Counted from the first letter of the stretch, positions 1-8,016 are shown. The stretch is DNA of 38,053 nucleotides from Teichococcus deserti (GCF_001982615.1 NZ_MLCO01000225.1:1-38053); one strand, 5' to 3'. Made by a program: numbers and translations. Notes: generated by a model from the sequence alone, not told the origin.

Positions 1-1
1 G

Positions 2-76
2 TGGCGGGCGGAGGGCGGGCTGGTGGCGCTGTCCTCCGGCAACCATGGGCAGGCGGTCGCCTGGGCGGCAGCTGCG
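2..76 (+). pseudogene. Displaced internal fragment of threonine/serine dehydratase
   Basis: Reading + from base 2 gives about 25 residues containing GGLVALSSGNHGQAVAWAA. This is the SxGNHxQxxA phosphate/cofactor loop of the PLP-dependent threonine/serine dehydratase (tryptophan synthase beta) fold. The match ends near base 76, and a stop follows at about 104-106. In a normal dehydratase this block follows the PLP-lysine motif by about 10-20 residues. Here the PLP-lysine part is on the opposite strand at 62-299, so the two halves face each other. The block is therefore inverted relative to the rest of its gene, either by real rearrangement or by a chimeric join at a contig end. Confidence 0.75.
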
Positions 77-80
77 CCAG
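61..80. repeat. Quasi-palindrome at the dehydratase inversion point
   Basis: Bases 61-80 almost equal their own reverse complement, around a perfect GCAGCTGC centre at 68-75. The gene's reading direction flips exactly here. Short palindromes of this kind promote fold-back template switching in replication or amplification and can also seed real inversions. Confidence 0.6.
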
Positions 81-299
81 GTAGTTCCAGGCGCCGCGCA
101 GCTTGAAGCTGCCGGTGTGCTGCAGGCCCTCGGCCTTGACCAGCACGCGGCCGCCCAGGCGGGCATTCAGCCGCTCGCTTTCCAGCAGCGGCGTCTCGAT
201 CGCGACGCCGCGCAGCCGTGCCGCGGCCTCGTGCAGCTCCGACAGCGGCGGCGGCAGCGCTTCCCAGGGCAACGGGTCGCGCGCGGGGTCCGGCGTCAC
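62..299 (-). pseudogene. N-terminal part of PLP-dependent threonine/serine dehydratase, interrupted
   Basis: The minus strand from a GTG at 299-297 encodes about 79 residues: an acidic/proline lead, then IETPLLESERLNARLGG, VLVKAEGLQHTGSFKLRGAWN and LAQL. TGSFKLRGA is the PLP Schiff-base lysine motif of the IlvA/serine racemase family, which deaminates threonine or serine to the 2-oxo acid. The start overlaps the stop of the SMP-30 lactonase gene by four bases (GTGA), so the two were one operon with coupled translation. Homology stops at about base 62, where the sequence turns into the reverse complement of the next expected block (2-76 on +). The family is usually about 320 residues, so about three quarters are missing from this strand. 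Confidence 0.75.
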
Positions 300-1174
300 G
301 GCCCGGCCGCCTCGCCGAAGCGCCCGACGGGCACCCCGGCAACCTCGACGGGGAAAGCGATCACGGTGCCAGGCTGCGGCCCGCCCGGGCCTGTGCTGGC
401 CAGCGAGGTGACGAACAGGGTCTTGCGGTCGGCGCCGCCGAAGCAGGGCATGGTCGGCGCCGCGACCGGCAGCGGGATGCGCTCGACGATCACGCCCTCG
501 GGCGAGATGCGGTTCAGCACACCGGCGCTGATGCCCGCGCTCCAGTAGAATCCTTCCATGTCGACGGCGGCGCCGTCCGGCAGGCCCTGCGCCTCGGTCA
601 GCGTCAGCAGGCGGCGCGGATCGGTGGCGCTGCCGCTGGCGGGGTCAAAGTCGAAGGCCTGCACGAAGGGACCGCGGCTGTCGGCGTGATACAGGGTGCG
701 GCCATCCGGGCTCCAGGCCAGGCCATTGGAGCAGCGCAGCCCGCCCATGATGCGGGCGGCCTCGCCGGACGGCGTCACCCGGTACAGCGCGGCCACCGGC
801 TGCCGCTCCGCCCGGTCGTCCAGGCTGCCGACCCAGAAATTGCCGTCCGGACCGACCTTGCCGTCGTTCAGCCGGTTGCTGGCGGGCGACGGCTCGGGAT
901 GGACGAGGAAATCGAGCGCGCCGCTGCGCGGGTCGAACAGATGCACGCCGTTGCGCAAGGCGACGACCAGGCGGCCCTCGGACGCCAGGCCAAGGCTGCC
1001 GACCTGCGCCGGCATGGCAAAGTCGCGCAGCCGGCCGGTTTCCGGCTCCAGGCGCAGCACCCGCTGCTCGGCGATGTCGACGAACCACAGCACGCCGTCC
1101 CGATCGTCCCAGACCGGGCTCTCACCCAGCGTCAGGGGACGGTCGATCAGCTGTCTCACGTCGGGGCGGTGCAT
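296..1174 (-). CDS. SMP-30/gluconolactonase/LRE family protein
   Basis: A 292-residue six-bladed beta-propeller of the SMP-30/regucalcin family, metal-dependent lactonases that open sugar lactones. The ATG at 1174 is preferred over one at 1201 because AGGAAAGG lies just upstream of it. With this start the metal-ligand glutamate of LGESPVW is residue 18. Other family marks are NRLNDGKVGPDGNFWVGS, CSNGLAWSPDGRTLYHADS and LPDGAAVDMEGFYWSA (metal Asp). No signal peptide is seen, so it is cytoplasmic. Its stop overlaps the start of the broken dehydratase gene. It is divergent from the binding protein at 1349, and the KDPG-type aldolase at 5196 fits a sugar-acid pathway. The exact lactone cannot be told from sequence. 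Confidence 0.9.
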   Translation of the reverse strand: MHRPDVRQLIDRPLTLGESPVWDDRDGVLWFVDIAEQRVLRLEPETGRLRDFAMPAQVGSLGLASEGRLVVALRNGVHLFDPRSGALDFLVHPEPSPASNRLNDGKVGPDGNFWVGSLDDRAERQPVAALYRVTPSGEAARIMGGLRCSNGLAWSPDGRTLYHADSRGPFVQAFDFDPASGSATDPRRLLTLTEAQGLPDGAAVDMEGFYWSAGISAGVLNRISPEGVIVERIPLPVAAPTMPCFGGADRKTLFVTSLASTGPGGPQPGTVIAFPVEVAGVPVGRFGEAAGP

Positions 1175-1283
1175 GCCTGACCTTTCCTGGTGCCGCGGCA
1201 TGAGGCCAATTTTCGTATATCAGAGTCAACGGCAGAATCGCGACCCGACCCAGAGAATCGGGATTGCACCGGATCTCGGTTTG

Positions 1284-1299
1284 TTTTGATATTTCAAAA
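1284..1299. promoter_or_regulatory. Inverted repeat TTTTGA-TATT-TCAAAA in divergent promoter region
   Basis: A perfect 6-bp inverted repeat with a 4-base spacer, AT-rich against GC-rich surroundings, between the divergent lactonase and binding-protein genes, 50 bases before the start at 1349. It is a candidate operator or promoter element. No clear -35/-10 pair was identified, and the regulator is unknown (the GntR at 5938 is the nearest). Confidence 0.35.
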
Positions 1300-1348
1300 T
1301 CACCTTCAGGCCCGGCTCGGGCCACGTCTCCTGGGGAGCGTCCTGCCC

Positions 1349-2935
1349 ATGCCTCGCCGCCGAACCCTGCTGAGCGCCGCCGCCGCCGCCCTTGCCGCCC
1401 CGGTCTTCACGCCCGCCGTCGGCCGGGCCCAGAACCGCTCGGTCCTGAAGTTCATCCCGCAATCGGACCTGGCGCTGCTGGATCCGGTGCAGACCACCGG
1501 CCTGGTGACGCGCAACCACGGCGCCATGGTCTTCGACACGCTGTATGGGCTTGATGCCGGGTTCGTGCCGCAGCCGCAGATGGCGGCGGGCCACAGCGTG
1601 GAAGATGACGGACGCAGCTGGCTGATCACCCTGCGCGAAGGCCTGACCTTCCACGACGGCGCGCCGGTGCTGGCGCGCGACGTGGCCGCCAGCATCGAGC
1701 GCTGGTCACGCATCGACGCGCTGGGGCAGACGCTGCGCGCCCGCGCCGAGGAGATCGTCGCGGCCTCGGACCGCGTGCTGCGCATCCGGCTGAAGCAGCC
1801 CTTCCCGCAGCTGCCCTTCGCGCTCGGCAAGGCCTCGGCCACCTGCTTCATCATGCCGGAACGCCTGGCCCGCACCGACATCGCCGCCCAGGTGAGCGAG
1901 ATCATCGGCAGCGGCCCGTTCCGCTTCCTGGCGGGCGAGCGCATGGCCGGGCAGCGCGCCGTCTATGAGAAATTCGCCGGCTACGTGCCCCGCGCCGAGC
2001 CACCGAGCTTCATGGCGGGCGGCAAGGTCGTGAAGGTGGATCGCGTGGAATGGCATACCATTCCCGATGCCTCCACCGCCGCCGCGGCCCTGCAATCGGG
2101 CGAGATGGATTGGTGGGAGCAGCCGATCCCCGACCTTCTGCCGGTGCTGAGGCGCAGCCGCGGCATCGCCGTCGAGGTGAAGGACAAGGGCGGCTATCTC
2201 GGCATGATCCGCTTCAACCACCTGCATCCGCCCTTCGACAATCCGGCGATCCGCCGCGCCTTCCTGGCCGGGATCAATCAGGCGGACTACATGATCGCCA
2301 CCATGGGGTCCGACACCAGCCTGTGGAAGGACCGCGTCGGCTTCTTCACCCCGGGCTCGCCGCTGGCGAACGAGGCGGGGCTGGACGCGCTGACCGCGCC
2401 CCGCAGCCTGGACCGCGTCAGGCAGGCGCTGGCGGCGGCGGGCTACAAGGGCGAGAAGGTGGTCTTCATCGTCCCCAGCGACCTGCCTTCGCTGAATGCG
2501 ATGAGCGAGATCACCGCCGACCTGTTCCGCCGCGTCGGCATCAACCTGGACTACCAGGCGCTGGACTGGGGCACCGTGCTGCCGCGCCTCTCCTCGCGCA
2601 ACGCGCCGGACAAGGGCGGCTGGAGCGTCTGGTGCAACTACCTGCCCGGCATCGTCGCGGTTAATCCGGCGGGCAATTCCTTCATGCGGGGCATTGGCCA
2701 GCGCGGCCCGGTCGGCTGGCCCTCCAGCGAGCGGCTCGAGGCGCTGCGCGACAGCTTCCTCGAAGCCACCGATGCGGCCGAGCAGCGCCGCATTGCCGGC
2801 GAGATGCAGCGCCAGGCCTTCCAGGACCTGCCCTATATCCCGACGGGCTTCTACTACCAGCCCACCGCCTACCGCACGAGCCTCCGCAACATCGTCGAGG
2901 GCTTCCCGGTCTTCTGGGGCCTGGAGAAGGCCTGA
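1349..2935 (+). CDS. ABC transporter substrate-binding protein, family 5 (dipeptide/oligopeptide type)
   Basis: A 528-residue periplasmic binding protein of the SBP_bac_5 family. The ATG at 1349 is chosen over an in-frame ATG at 1190: GGGGAG stands about 9 bases upstream, and the protein then begins MPRRRTLLSAAAAALAAPVFTPAVGRAQ, a twin-arginine-like signal with AxA-type cleavage near residue 27. Family marks include SDLALLDPVQTTGLVTRNHGAMVFDTLYG, LREGLTFHDGAPV and the DLPYIPTGFYYQPTAYR end. No permease or ATPase gene lies beside it; the only related pieces are the dpp relic at 14 kb and the ATPase pair at 20-21 kb. The amidase follows after four bases, so the ligand may be an amide or peptide-like compound (inference). 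Confidence 0.92.
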   Translation: MPRRRTLLSAAAAALAAPVFTPAVGRAQNRSVLKFIPQSDLALLDPVQTTGLVTRNHGAMVFDTLYGLDAGFVPQPQMAAGHSVEDDGRSWLITLREGLTFHDGAPVLARDVAASIERWSRIDALGQTLRARAEEIVAASDRVLRIRLKQPFPQLPFALGKASATCFIMPERLARTDIAAQVSEIIGSGPFRFLAGERMAGQRAVYEKFAGYVPRAEPPSFMAGGKVVKVDRVEWHTIPDASTAAAALQSGEMDWWEQPIPDLLPVLRRSRGIAVEVKDKGGYLGMIRFNHLHPPFDNPAIRRAFLAGINQADYMIATMGSDTSLWKDRVGFFTPGSPLANEAGLDALTAPRSLDRVRQALAAAGYKGEKVVFIVPSDLPSLNAMSEITADLFRRVGINLDYQALDWGTVLPRLSSRNAPDKGGWSVWCNYLPGIVAVNPAGNSFMRGIGQRGPVGWPSSERLEALRDSFLEATDAAEQRRIAGEMQRQAFQDLPYIPTGFYYQPTAYRTSLRNIVEGFPVFWGLEKA

Positions 2936-2939
2936 GCCG

Positions 2940-4364
2940 ATGCAGGACGAGGATCTCGGCTTCGCGCCGGCCACCGCGCTGGCGCGGATGATCGTCGACA
3001 AGGTGATCTCGCCGGTCGAGCTGACGACCGCGCTGCTGCGGCGCATCGCGGCGCTGGAGCCGCGGCTCAACGCCTTCGCCCTGCTGGTGCCAGAGCAGGC
3101 GCTGGCCCAGGCGCGCGCCGCCGAGCAGGCGGTGATGCAGGGCGCGCCGCTCGGCCGCCTGCATGGCGTGCCGATCACCATCAAGGACCATGAGGCGATC
3201 GCCGGGCTGCCGACGGAATTCGGCAGCGCCACCCGGAAAGGCGACACCCCTGGCTTCACCACGCCGATGGCCGCGCGGATGCTGCAGGAAGGCGCCATCC
3301 TGCTCGGCAAGACCACGACCTCCGAATTCGGCTGGAAGGGCGTCAGCCAGAGCCCGCTGACCGGCATCACCCACAATCCCTGGAAGCACGGCTACAACGC
3401 CGGCGCCTCCTCCGCCGGGGCGGGCGTGGCGGCGGCGGCAGGCTATGGTCCGCTGCACCAGTCCGGCGACGGCGCCGGATCGATCCGCATGCCCGCGCAT
3501 TTCTGCGGCGCCTTCGGCTTCAAGCCGAGCTTCGGCCGGGTGCCGGTCTATCCGCCCGGCACCGGCGACAACACGCTGCATCTGGGCCCGATGACGCGCA
3601 ACGTGGCCGATGCGGCGCTGATGCTGCAGGTGATGGCCGGGCCGCATCCCTGGGACCCGACCAGCCTGGAGGCGCCGCCCGCCGACTATACAGCGCTGCT
3701 GCGGCAGCCACCCGCGCGCAGGCCTCGCATCGCCTTCAGCCCCGATCTCGGCCATGCGCGGGTGGATGCCGAGGTCGCGCAGCTGGTGCGGCAGGCTGTG
3801 GAGGGGCTCGAGCAGGTGCTCGGCCACGCGGTGGATCAGCCCGGGACGCCCTGGGGACCGCAGGGTCCGGAGCTGGCGCGCTATTTCTGGCCTGCGCATT
3901 TCTCCCGCTTCGGCGAGCTGCTGCCGCAATGGGAAGACCAGATGGATCCCGGCTTCGTCGCCTGCATCCGTGCCGGGAGCGGGACGACGGTGGCCGAGTA
4001 TCAGCGGATGCGCATCCGCAAATATGCCTATGGCGTCGAGATCCACCGCTTCTTCGAGGCCTGGGATTTCCTGCTGACGCCAGCCGTCTCCGTCGCGGCC
4101 TTCCCGGCCGACCGGCTGCAGCCGGAGCACTGGCCGCAGCACCCCTGGGACTGGCTGAGCTGGGCGGAATTCTCCTACCCCTTCAACCTCTCCGGCAATC
4201 CGGCCTGCTCCATCCCCTGCGGCTTCACGGCAGCCGGATTGCCGGTCGGCCTGCAGATCGTCGGCCGCCGCTTCGACGACCTCGGCGTGCTGCAGCTGGC
4301 AGCGCAGTTCGAGGCGATCCGCCCCTGGGCGCAGCACCGCCCTCCCCTCGCCATGCTGGCATGA
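2940..4364 (+). CDS. Amidase (amidase signature family)
   Basis: A 474-residue cytoplasmic amidase of the Ser-cisSer-Lys class, hydrolysing a carboxamide to acid and ammonia. The triad is visible: Lys82 in PITIKDHEAIAG, Ser157 in GASSAG and nucleophile Ser181 in GAGSIRMPA, with the normal 24-residue spacing between the serines. The usual GTDxGGSIR reads SGDGAGSIR, a modest variation near the nucleophile. The C-terminal NLSGNPACSIPCGF and GLPVGLQIVGRRFDD motifs are typical. It starts four bases after the binding-protein stop behind GGAGAAGG, and the SDR follows after 13 bases, so this is one operon. The substrate is unknown, and GatA is excluded by context and length. Confidence 0.92.
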   Translation: MQDEDLGFAPATALARMIVDKVISPVELTTALLRRIAALEPRLNAFALLVPEQALAQARAAEQAVMQGAPLGRLHGVPITIKDHEAIAGLPTEFGSATRKGDTPGFTTPMAARMLQEGAILLGKTTTSEFGWKGVSQSPLTGITHNPWKHGYNAGASSAGAGVAAAAGYGPLHQSGDGAGSIRMPAHFCGAFGFKPSFGRVPVYPPGTGDNTLHLGPMTRNVADAALMLQVMAGPHPWDPTSLEAPPADYTALLRQPPARRPRIAFSPDLGHARVDAEVAQLVRQAVEGLEQVLGHAVDQPGTPWGPQGPELARYFWPAHFSRFGELLPQWEDQMDPGFVACIRAGSGTTVAEYQRMRIRKYAYGVEIHRFFEAWDFLLTPAVSVAAFPADRLQPEHWPQHPWDWLSWAEFSYPFNLSGNPACSIPCGFTAAGLPVGLQIVGRRFDDLGVLQLAAQFEAIRPWAQHRPPLAMLA

Positions 4365-4377
4365 AGGAAGATCAACC

Positions 4378-5154
4378 GTGACCTATTGGGCTTTCGTGAC
4401 CGGCGGCGGCGGCGATATCGGCGGCGCCATCTGCCAGGCCATGGCCAGGGATGGCTGGAACATCGTCTGCGTCGACCGCGCCATCGACCGTGCCGAGGCG
4501 GTCGCCGCCGCCGTGCGGGGCGCGGGCGGGCAGGCGCTCGCCATCGAGGCCGATGTGACGGATCCGGCCGCGGTCGCGGCGGCGGTGGGCCAGGCGCAGG
4601 CGCTGGGCGAGATCCGCGCGCTGGTGAACACGGCGGGCAAGGCCCATGCCATTACCCTGGGCGTCACCGACGCCGCCTCCTGGCGCGCCGATTTCAGCGT
4701 CAACCTGGACTCGGCCTTCCTCTGCGTCCAGGCCCTGAAGGGCGCGCTGATGGCGCAGGGCGGCGTCATCGTGAACATCGCCTCGGTCAATGGCATCGGC
4801 GTCTATGGCTTCCCCGGCTACAGCGCGGCCAAGGCGGCGCTGATCCACATGTCGCAATCGATGGCGGTGGAGTTCGGTCCCGCCGATGTCCGGGTCAATG
4901 TCGTGGCCCCCGGGACGGTGCGCACCCGCGCCTGGGCGGCGCGGCTGGAGGCCAATCCCGCGCTGTTCGACGAGCTGAAGTCGCTCTGCCCGCTGCAGCG
5001 CATCTCCGATCCGGAGGACATCGCCGAGGCGGTGGTCTTCCTCGCCTCGAAGCGGGCCTCCATGATCACCGGCGCGGTGCTGGCGGTGGATGGCGGGCTG
5101 TCCACCGGCGTCGCTGCGGTCGGGCGCGCCGTGACCCAGGAACGCCATCGCTAG
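4378..5154 (+). CDS. SDR family NAD(P)-dependent oxidoreductase
   Basis: A 258-residue classical short-chain dehydrogenase with a GTG start behind AAGGAAG. The cofactor loop is TGGGGDIGG (residues 8-16), with Asp33 after beta-2, which favours NAD over NADP. NTAG is at 84-87, Asn109 in VNL, Ser136 in NIAS, and the YxxxK pair is Tyr148/Lys152, so the full catalytic tetrad is present. The C-terminal LAVDGGLSTG is typical. It probably oxidises or reduces a hydroxyl/keto group of an intermediate in the same pathway as the neighbouring amidase and aldolase. The substrate is not deducible. Confidence 0.93.
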   Translation: MTYWAFVTGGGGDIGGAICQAMARDGWNIVCVDRAIDRAEAVAAAVRGAGGQALAIEADVTDPAAVAAAVGQAQALGEIRALVNTAGKAHAITLGVTDAASWRADFSVNLDSAFLCVQALKGALMAQGGVIVNIASVNGIGVYGFPGYSAAKAALIHMSQSMAVEFGPADVRVNVVAPGTVRTRAWAARLEANPALFDELKSLCPLQRISDPEDIAEAVVFLASKRASMITGAVLAVDGGLSTGVAAVGRAVTQERHR

Positions 5155-5195
5155 GCCGGCCCCGGCCTTCTCCCCCTCCCATGACAGGACCAGCC

Positions 5196-5873
5196 ATGCC
5201 GCCGACCGACACCCTGCCTGCCGTCTCCGCCACGCCCGCGCTGACCACCCTGCTGGCGGGGCGCCCTCCTGTCATCGCCATCCTGCAGGTCGATCGGATC
5301 GAGGATGCCGTTCCCTTGCTGGATGCGTTGGAGGCGGCCGGCATTCCCGCCATTGAGGTGACGCTCCGATCGCCGCAGGCGCTTCCCGCCATCGAGGTCA
5401 TGCGGCGGCGGGCCGATCGCGCGGTGATCGGCGCCGGGACGCTGACCCGGCCTGCGCAGTTCGCGCAGGCGCGCGAGGCCGGGGCGCGCTTCCTGGTCAG
5501 CCCGGGCCTGACGTCCGGGCTGGCGCAGGCGGCGGCGGCCATCGGCCTCCCCTTCATCCCGGGCGCGGTGACGCCCAGCGAGGTGCTGGCCGCGCGCGAG
5601 CACGGCTTCACCGAGCTCAAGTTCTTCCCTGCCGAGCTGCAGGGCGGCGCGGCCTGGCTGCGGCACATGCAGCCGCTGTTCCCGGATGTGCGGTTCTGCC
5701 CCACCGGCGGCGTCTCGGCCGCCAATCTGCAAGGCTATCTCGCGCTGCCCAATGTCTTCGCCGTGGGCGGTGTCTTCATGGCGCCCGCCGAGGCGATCCT
5801 GGACAGGAACTGGCCGCGGATCAGGGAGCTCGCCCGCGCAGCCGTGCTGGCAGCGGAGGATCGTCCGGCTTGA
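5196..5873 (+). CDS. Bifunctional KDPG/KHG-type aldolase (Eda family)
   Basis: A 225-residue class I aldolase of the 2-keto-3-deoxy-6-phosphogluconate/4-hydroxy-2-oxoglutarate family, cleaving a 2-keto-3-deoxy acid to pyruvate and an aldehyde. It has Glu54 and Arg58 (AIEVTLRS), GAGTL, SPGLT, PGAVTPSE, Schiff-base Lys142 in ELKFFPAE, and the phosphate-site CPTGGV. The ATG at 5196 has AGGA at a good distance, while an upstream in-frame ATG at 5181 has none. It follows the SDR after 41 bases. With the lactonase and SDR it suggests breakdown of a sugar acid. The phosphorylated and unphosphorylated (2-keto-3-deoxy-galactonate-like) substrates cannot be told apart here. Confidence 0.92.
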   Translation: MPPTDTLPAVSATPALTTLLAGRPPVIAILQVDRIEDAVPLLDALEAAGIPAIEVTLRSPQALPAIEVMRRRADRAVIGAGTLTRPAQFAQAREAGARFLVSPGLTSGLAQAAAAIGLPFIPGAVTPSEVLAAREHGFTELKFFPAELQGGAAWLRHMQPLFPDVRFCPTGGVSAANLQGYLALPNVFAVGGVFMAPAEAILDRNWPRIRELARAAVLAAEDRPA

Positions 5874-5909
5874 GGCGCCAGGCTGACGGCCGCGCCACAA
5901 GCTGCCATA

Positions 5910-5925
5910 CTTCGAGGCCTCGAAG
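5910..5925. promoter_or_regulatory. Perfect 16-bp palindrome CTTCGAGGCCTCGAAG before gntR
   Basis: An uninterrupted palindrome 12 bases before the TTG start at 5938. It overlaps the likely Shine-Dalgarno GAAGGA (5922-5927). It could be an autoregulatory operator or a hairpin closing the ribosome binding site. It is not repeated near the other genes of the block. Confidence 0.5.
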
Positions 5926-5937
5926 GACAATGACGCA

Positions 5938-6660
5938 TTGACCCTGTCTGACGATATTCCGGATGCGGAGCTGAGTGCCCGGAGCAGCCTCTCCGACAAG
6001 ATCTACACGGAGCTGCGGGTCGCCCTGATGTCGGGCTACTACGAGCCCGGCGACCGGCTGAACATCCGCAAGATCTCGCAGCTCAGCCAGACCTCCCCGA
6101 CCCCCGTGCGCGAGGCGGTGATGCAGCTCGTGCGCGAGGGGGCGCTGGAGCTGAAGACCGGATACCAGCCGCGCGTCCCGGTGCTGTCGCCCGAGGCCTA
6201 TCTGCGCATCCTGGAAGTCCGCGTGCCGCTGGAACGGATGGCCACCGTGCTGGCGACGATGCAGGTGACGACGGCGATGCTGGAAGAGCTGCGTGCCATG
6301 GACCGGGATTTCATCGCGGCCGAGCGCGGCAATGAATGGAAGGCCGCGATGAATCACAACCGCGCCTTCCATTTCTGCATCTACCGTGCATCCGGCAACG
6401 AGGTGCTGGTGCGCACCATCGAGAACCTCTGGCTTCTCACCGGCCCCCTCGTCGGCCGACAATATGTGGAGACCATCCACCGGGCGTCCGACGCCGCCCT
6501 GCACGGCCAGATCGTCGACGCGCTCGATCGCCGCGCACCCCATGAAGCGAGCGACCTGGTGGTGCATGACCTGCGCTACGGCGCCCGCGTCATCCTCGAG
6601 CGGATGCGCGCCGCCGGGACCCGCCGGAAGCCGCGCGCCGCCGAGGCGGTGGCATCCTGA
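5938..6660 (+). CDS. GntR family transcriptional regulator (FCD domain)
   Basis: A 240-residue regulator. The N-terminal winged helix (about residues 18-85) shows the GntR pattern LRVALMSGYYEPGDRLNIRKISQ and TSPTPVREAVMQLVREGALE. The C-terminal helical FCD ligand domain (about 95-225) has HFCIYRASGN, LHGQIVDALDRR and VVHDL. In the first FCD metal-site motif the usual Asp (DxxFH) is Asn (NRAFH), so metal binding may be altered; the later histidines remain. The start is a TTG behind GAAGGA because the ATG eight bases earlier meets a stop after three codons. It lies at the end of the amidase-SDR-aldolase block, which it probably controls. Confidence 0.9.
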   Translation: MTLSDDIPDAELSARSSLSDKIYTELRVALMSGYYEPGDRLNIRKISQLSQTSPTPVREAVMQLVREGALELKTGYQPRVPVLSPEAYLRILEVRVPLERMATVLATMQVTTAMLEELRAMDRDFIAAERGNEWKAAMNHNRAFHFCIYRASGNEVLVRTIENLWLLTGPLVGRQYVETIHRASDAALHGQIVDALDRRAPHEASDLVVHDLRYGARVILERMRAAGTRRKPRAAEAVAS

Positions 6661-6699
6661 GCGATCGGTCGCGCGCCTCCGGACTGGCGGAGCGCTGCC

Positions 6700-7905
6700 T
6701 CAGCGGGCTTCCCTGCGGGTGATGCCGGCGATGAAGGGCACCATCAGCACCGCCACGACGGCGATGGCCGCGGCGATGTAGCCGATGCTGCCCACGCCCA
6801 TGTGGTTGATGGCGCCGCCGCCGATGATGGCGCCGAGGCCGATGCCTGCATTCGCCATGGAGACGTTCAGCGTCCCGGCCAGCGCCTGGGCATGCGACGC
6901 CGAGCGCATCACGCGCACCTGGCAGATCGGGTAGAGCGCGGTGTTGGCGAGGCCCCAGATGGCCAGCGCGACGACCAGCCCGGCCTGGTTGCCCGCCAGC
7001 GGCACGGTCGCCGCCATGCCGACCGCCAGCACCAGGGCAGCGCCCAGGGTCGCCTGCAGCGGGTTCCGGTCCACCAACAGGCCGCCCAGCCCATTGCCGG
7101 CCAGCCCGACCACGCCGAAGCCCATCAGCCACCAGCCGACCGCGGCGGGCGCCACCCGCGCCACCTGCTCCAGCAGGTCGGCCAGGTAGGTGTAGGAGGT
7201 GAACATCGCGGTGAAGATCACCACCGAGAGTGCGATGTTGGCCAGGAACACCGGGTCCCTGAGAATGCGCATCTGGTGCGACAGCTGCACGCGCTGCGGC
7301 CGTGCCAGCCTTGGCATCACCCTGACCAGCAGCAGCGCCATCAGCAGCGACAGCACGGCCAGGCCCCCAAAAGTGCCGCGCCAGCCGAAGGCGTCGCCCG
7401 CCAGCGTGCCCAGCGGGATGCCGAAGACCATGGCGCCGGAGATGCCGAGATAGACATTGGACACCGCCTTCCCGGCACGCCCGGGACCAGCGATCTCCGC
7501 CGCGGTCTCGCTCGCGGTGCCCCAGAAGACCGGCAGCGCCAGGGCGGGCAGAAAGCGCCCGAGCGCCAGCACCCAGATGTTCGGGGCGATGGCCGCCAGC
7601 GCGTTGGAGCCGGCGAAGACCAGGAGCAGCCCGACGAATAGCCGCTTGCGGTCGTGATGCGACAGCAGCCCGGTCAGCACCGGACCGAACAGCATCACCG
7701 TGAAGGCGAAGAGGGTGACGAGCCAACCGGCGGTCGCGACCGAGACGCCGATGTCCCGCGCCAGGCTCGGCAGCATGCCGACGATGACGAATTCGGTGGT
7801 GACGATGACGAAGGCGGAGATCGCCAGGAGCAGCACGGGCAGTGAACGGCCCGCGAGACGCGGGTTCTCCCGGGCATGGTTGGCCGAATGCATAGCGATA
7901 GACAC
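6700..7905 (-). CDS. MFS transporter, DHA1 family (drug/metabolite exporter type)
   Basis: A 401-residue inner-membrane protein with about 12 hydrophobic segments. The GTG at 7905 is preferred because GGAGG lies five bases upstream; ATG 7893 is four codons inside. Marks include TEFVIVGMLPSLARDIGVSVATAGWLVTLFAFTVMLFGPVLTG, the loop-2-like SHHDRKR and WGTASETAAEIAGPGRAG, close to the AraJ/NepI/YdhP-type efflux proteins. It is divergent from the LysR at 8017 across 111 bases holding a perfect palindrome, so it is probably induced through that LysR by its export substrate. The substrate is unknown. Confidence 0.9.
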   Translation of the reverse strand: MSIAMHSANHARENPRLAGRSLPVLLLAISAFVIVTTEFVIVGMLPSLARDIGVSVATAGWLVTLFAFTVMLFGPVLTGLLSHHDRKRLFVGLLLVFAGSNALAAIAPNIWVLALGRFLPALALPVFWGTASETAAEIAGPGRAGKAVSNVYLGISGAMVFGIPLGTLAGDAFGWRGTFGGLAVLSLLMALLLVRVMPRLARPQRVQLSHQMRILRDPVFLANIALSVVIFTAMFTSYTYLADLLEQVARVAPAAVGWWLMGFGVVGLAGNGLGGLLVDRNPLQATLGAALVLAVGMAATVPLAGNQAGLVVALAIWGLANTALYPICQVRVMRSASHAQALAGTLNVSMANAGIGLGAIIGGGAINHMGVGSIGYIAAAIAVVAVLMVPFIAGITRREAR

Positions 7906-7979
7906 GGTAGCCTCCAGAAACGGTCTCCGCGCCCTATAGCCTTGACCGGATATCCATGCCCGCGGCATTATTTCGCCTC

Positions 7980-8002
7980 ATTATGGACTTGCAGTCCATA
8001 AT
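7980..8002. promoter_or_regulatory. Perfect 10-bp inverted repeat (LysR operator candidate)
   Basis: Arms ATTATGGACT (7980-7989) and AGTCCATAAT (7993-8002) around TGC, 14 bases before the lysR start and 77 bases from the MFS start. The length and AT-rich arms fit a dyad bound by the divergent LysR protein. Its position near the lysR start suggests autorepression. Confidence 0.65.
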
Positions 8003-8016
8003 CATGGAAGGCCTCC

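Noticed and set aside
1190-1348. N-terminal extension of the family 5 binding protein
   Set aside because: It would hide the signal peptide and has no ribosome site; ATG 1349 has GGGGAG and gives a normal Tat-like signal.
1706-3376. Long minus-strand open frame opposite the binding protein and amidase
   Set aside because: Antisense shadow; the + strand proteins have clear families and catalytic motifs, the minus product has none.
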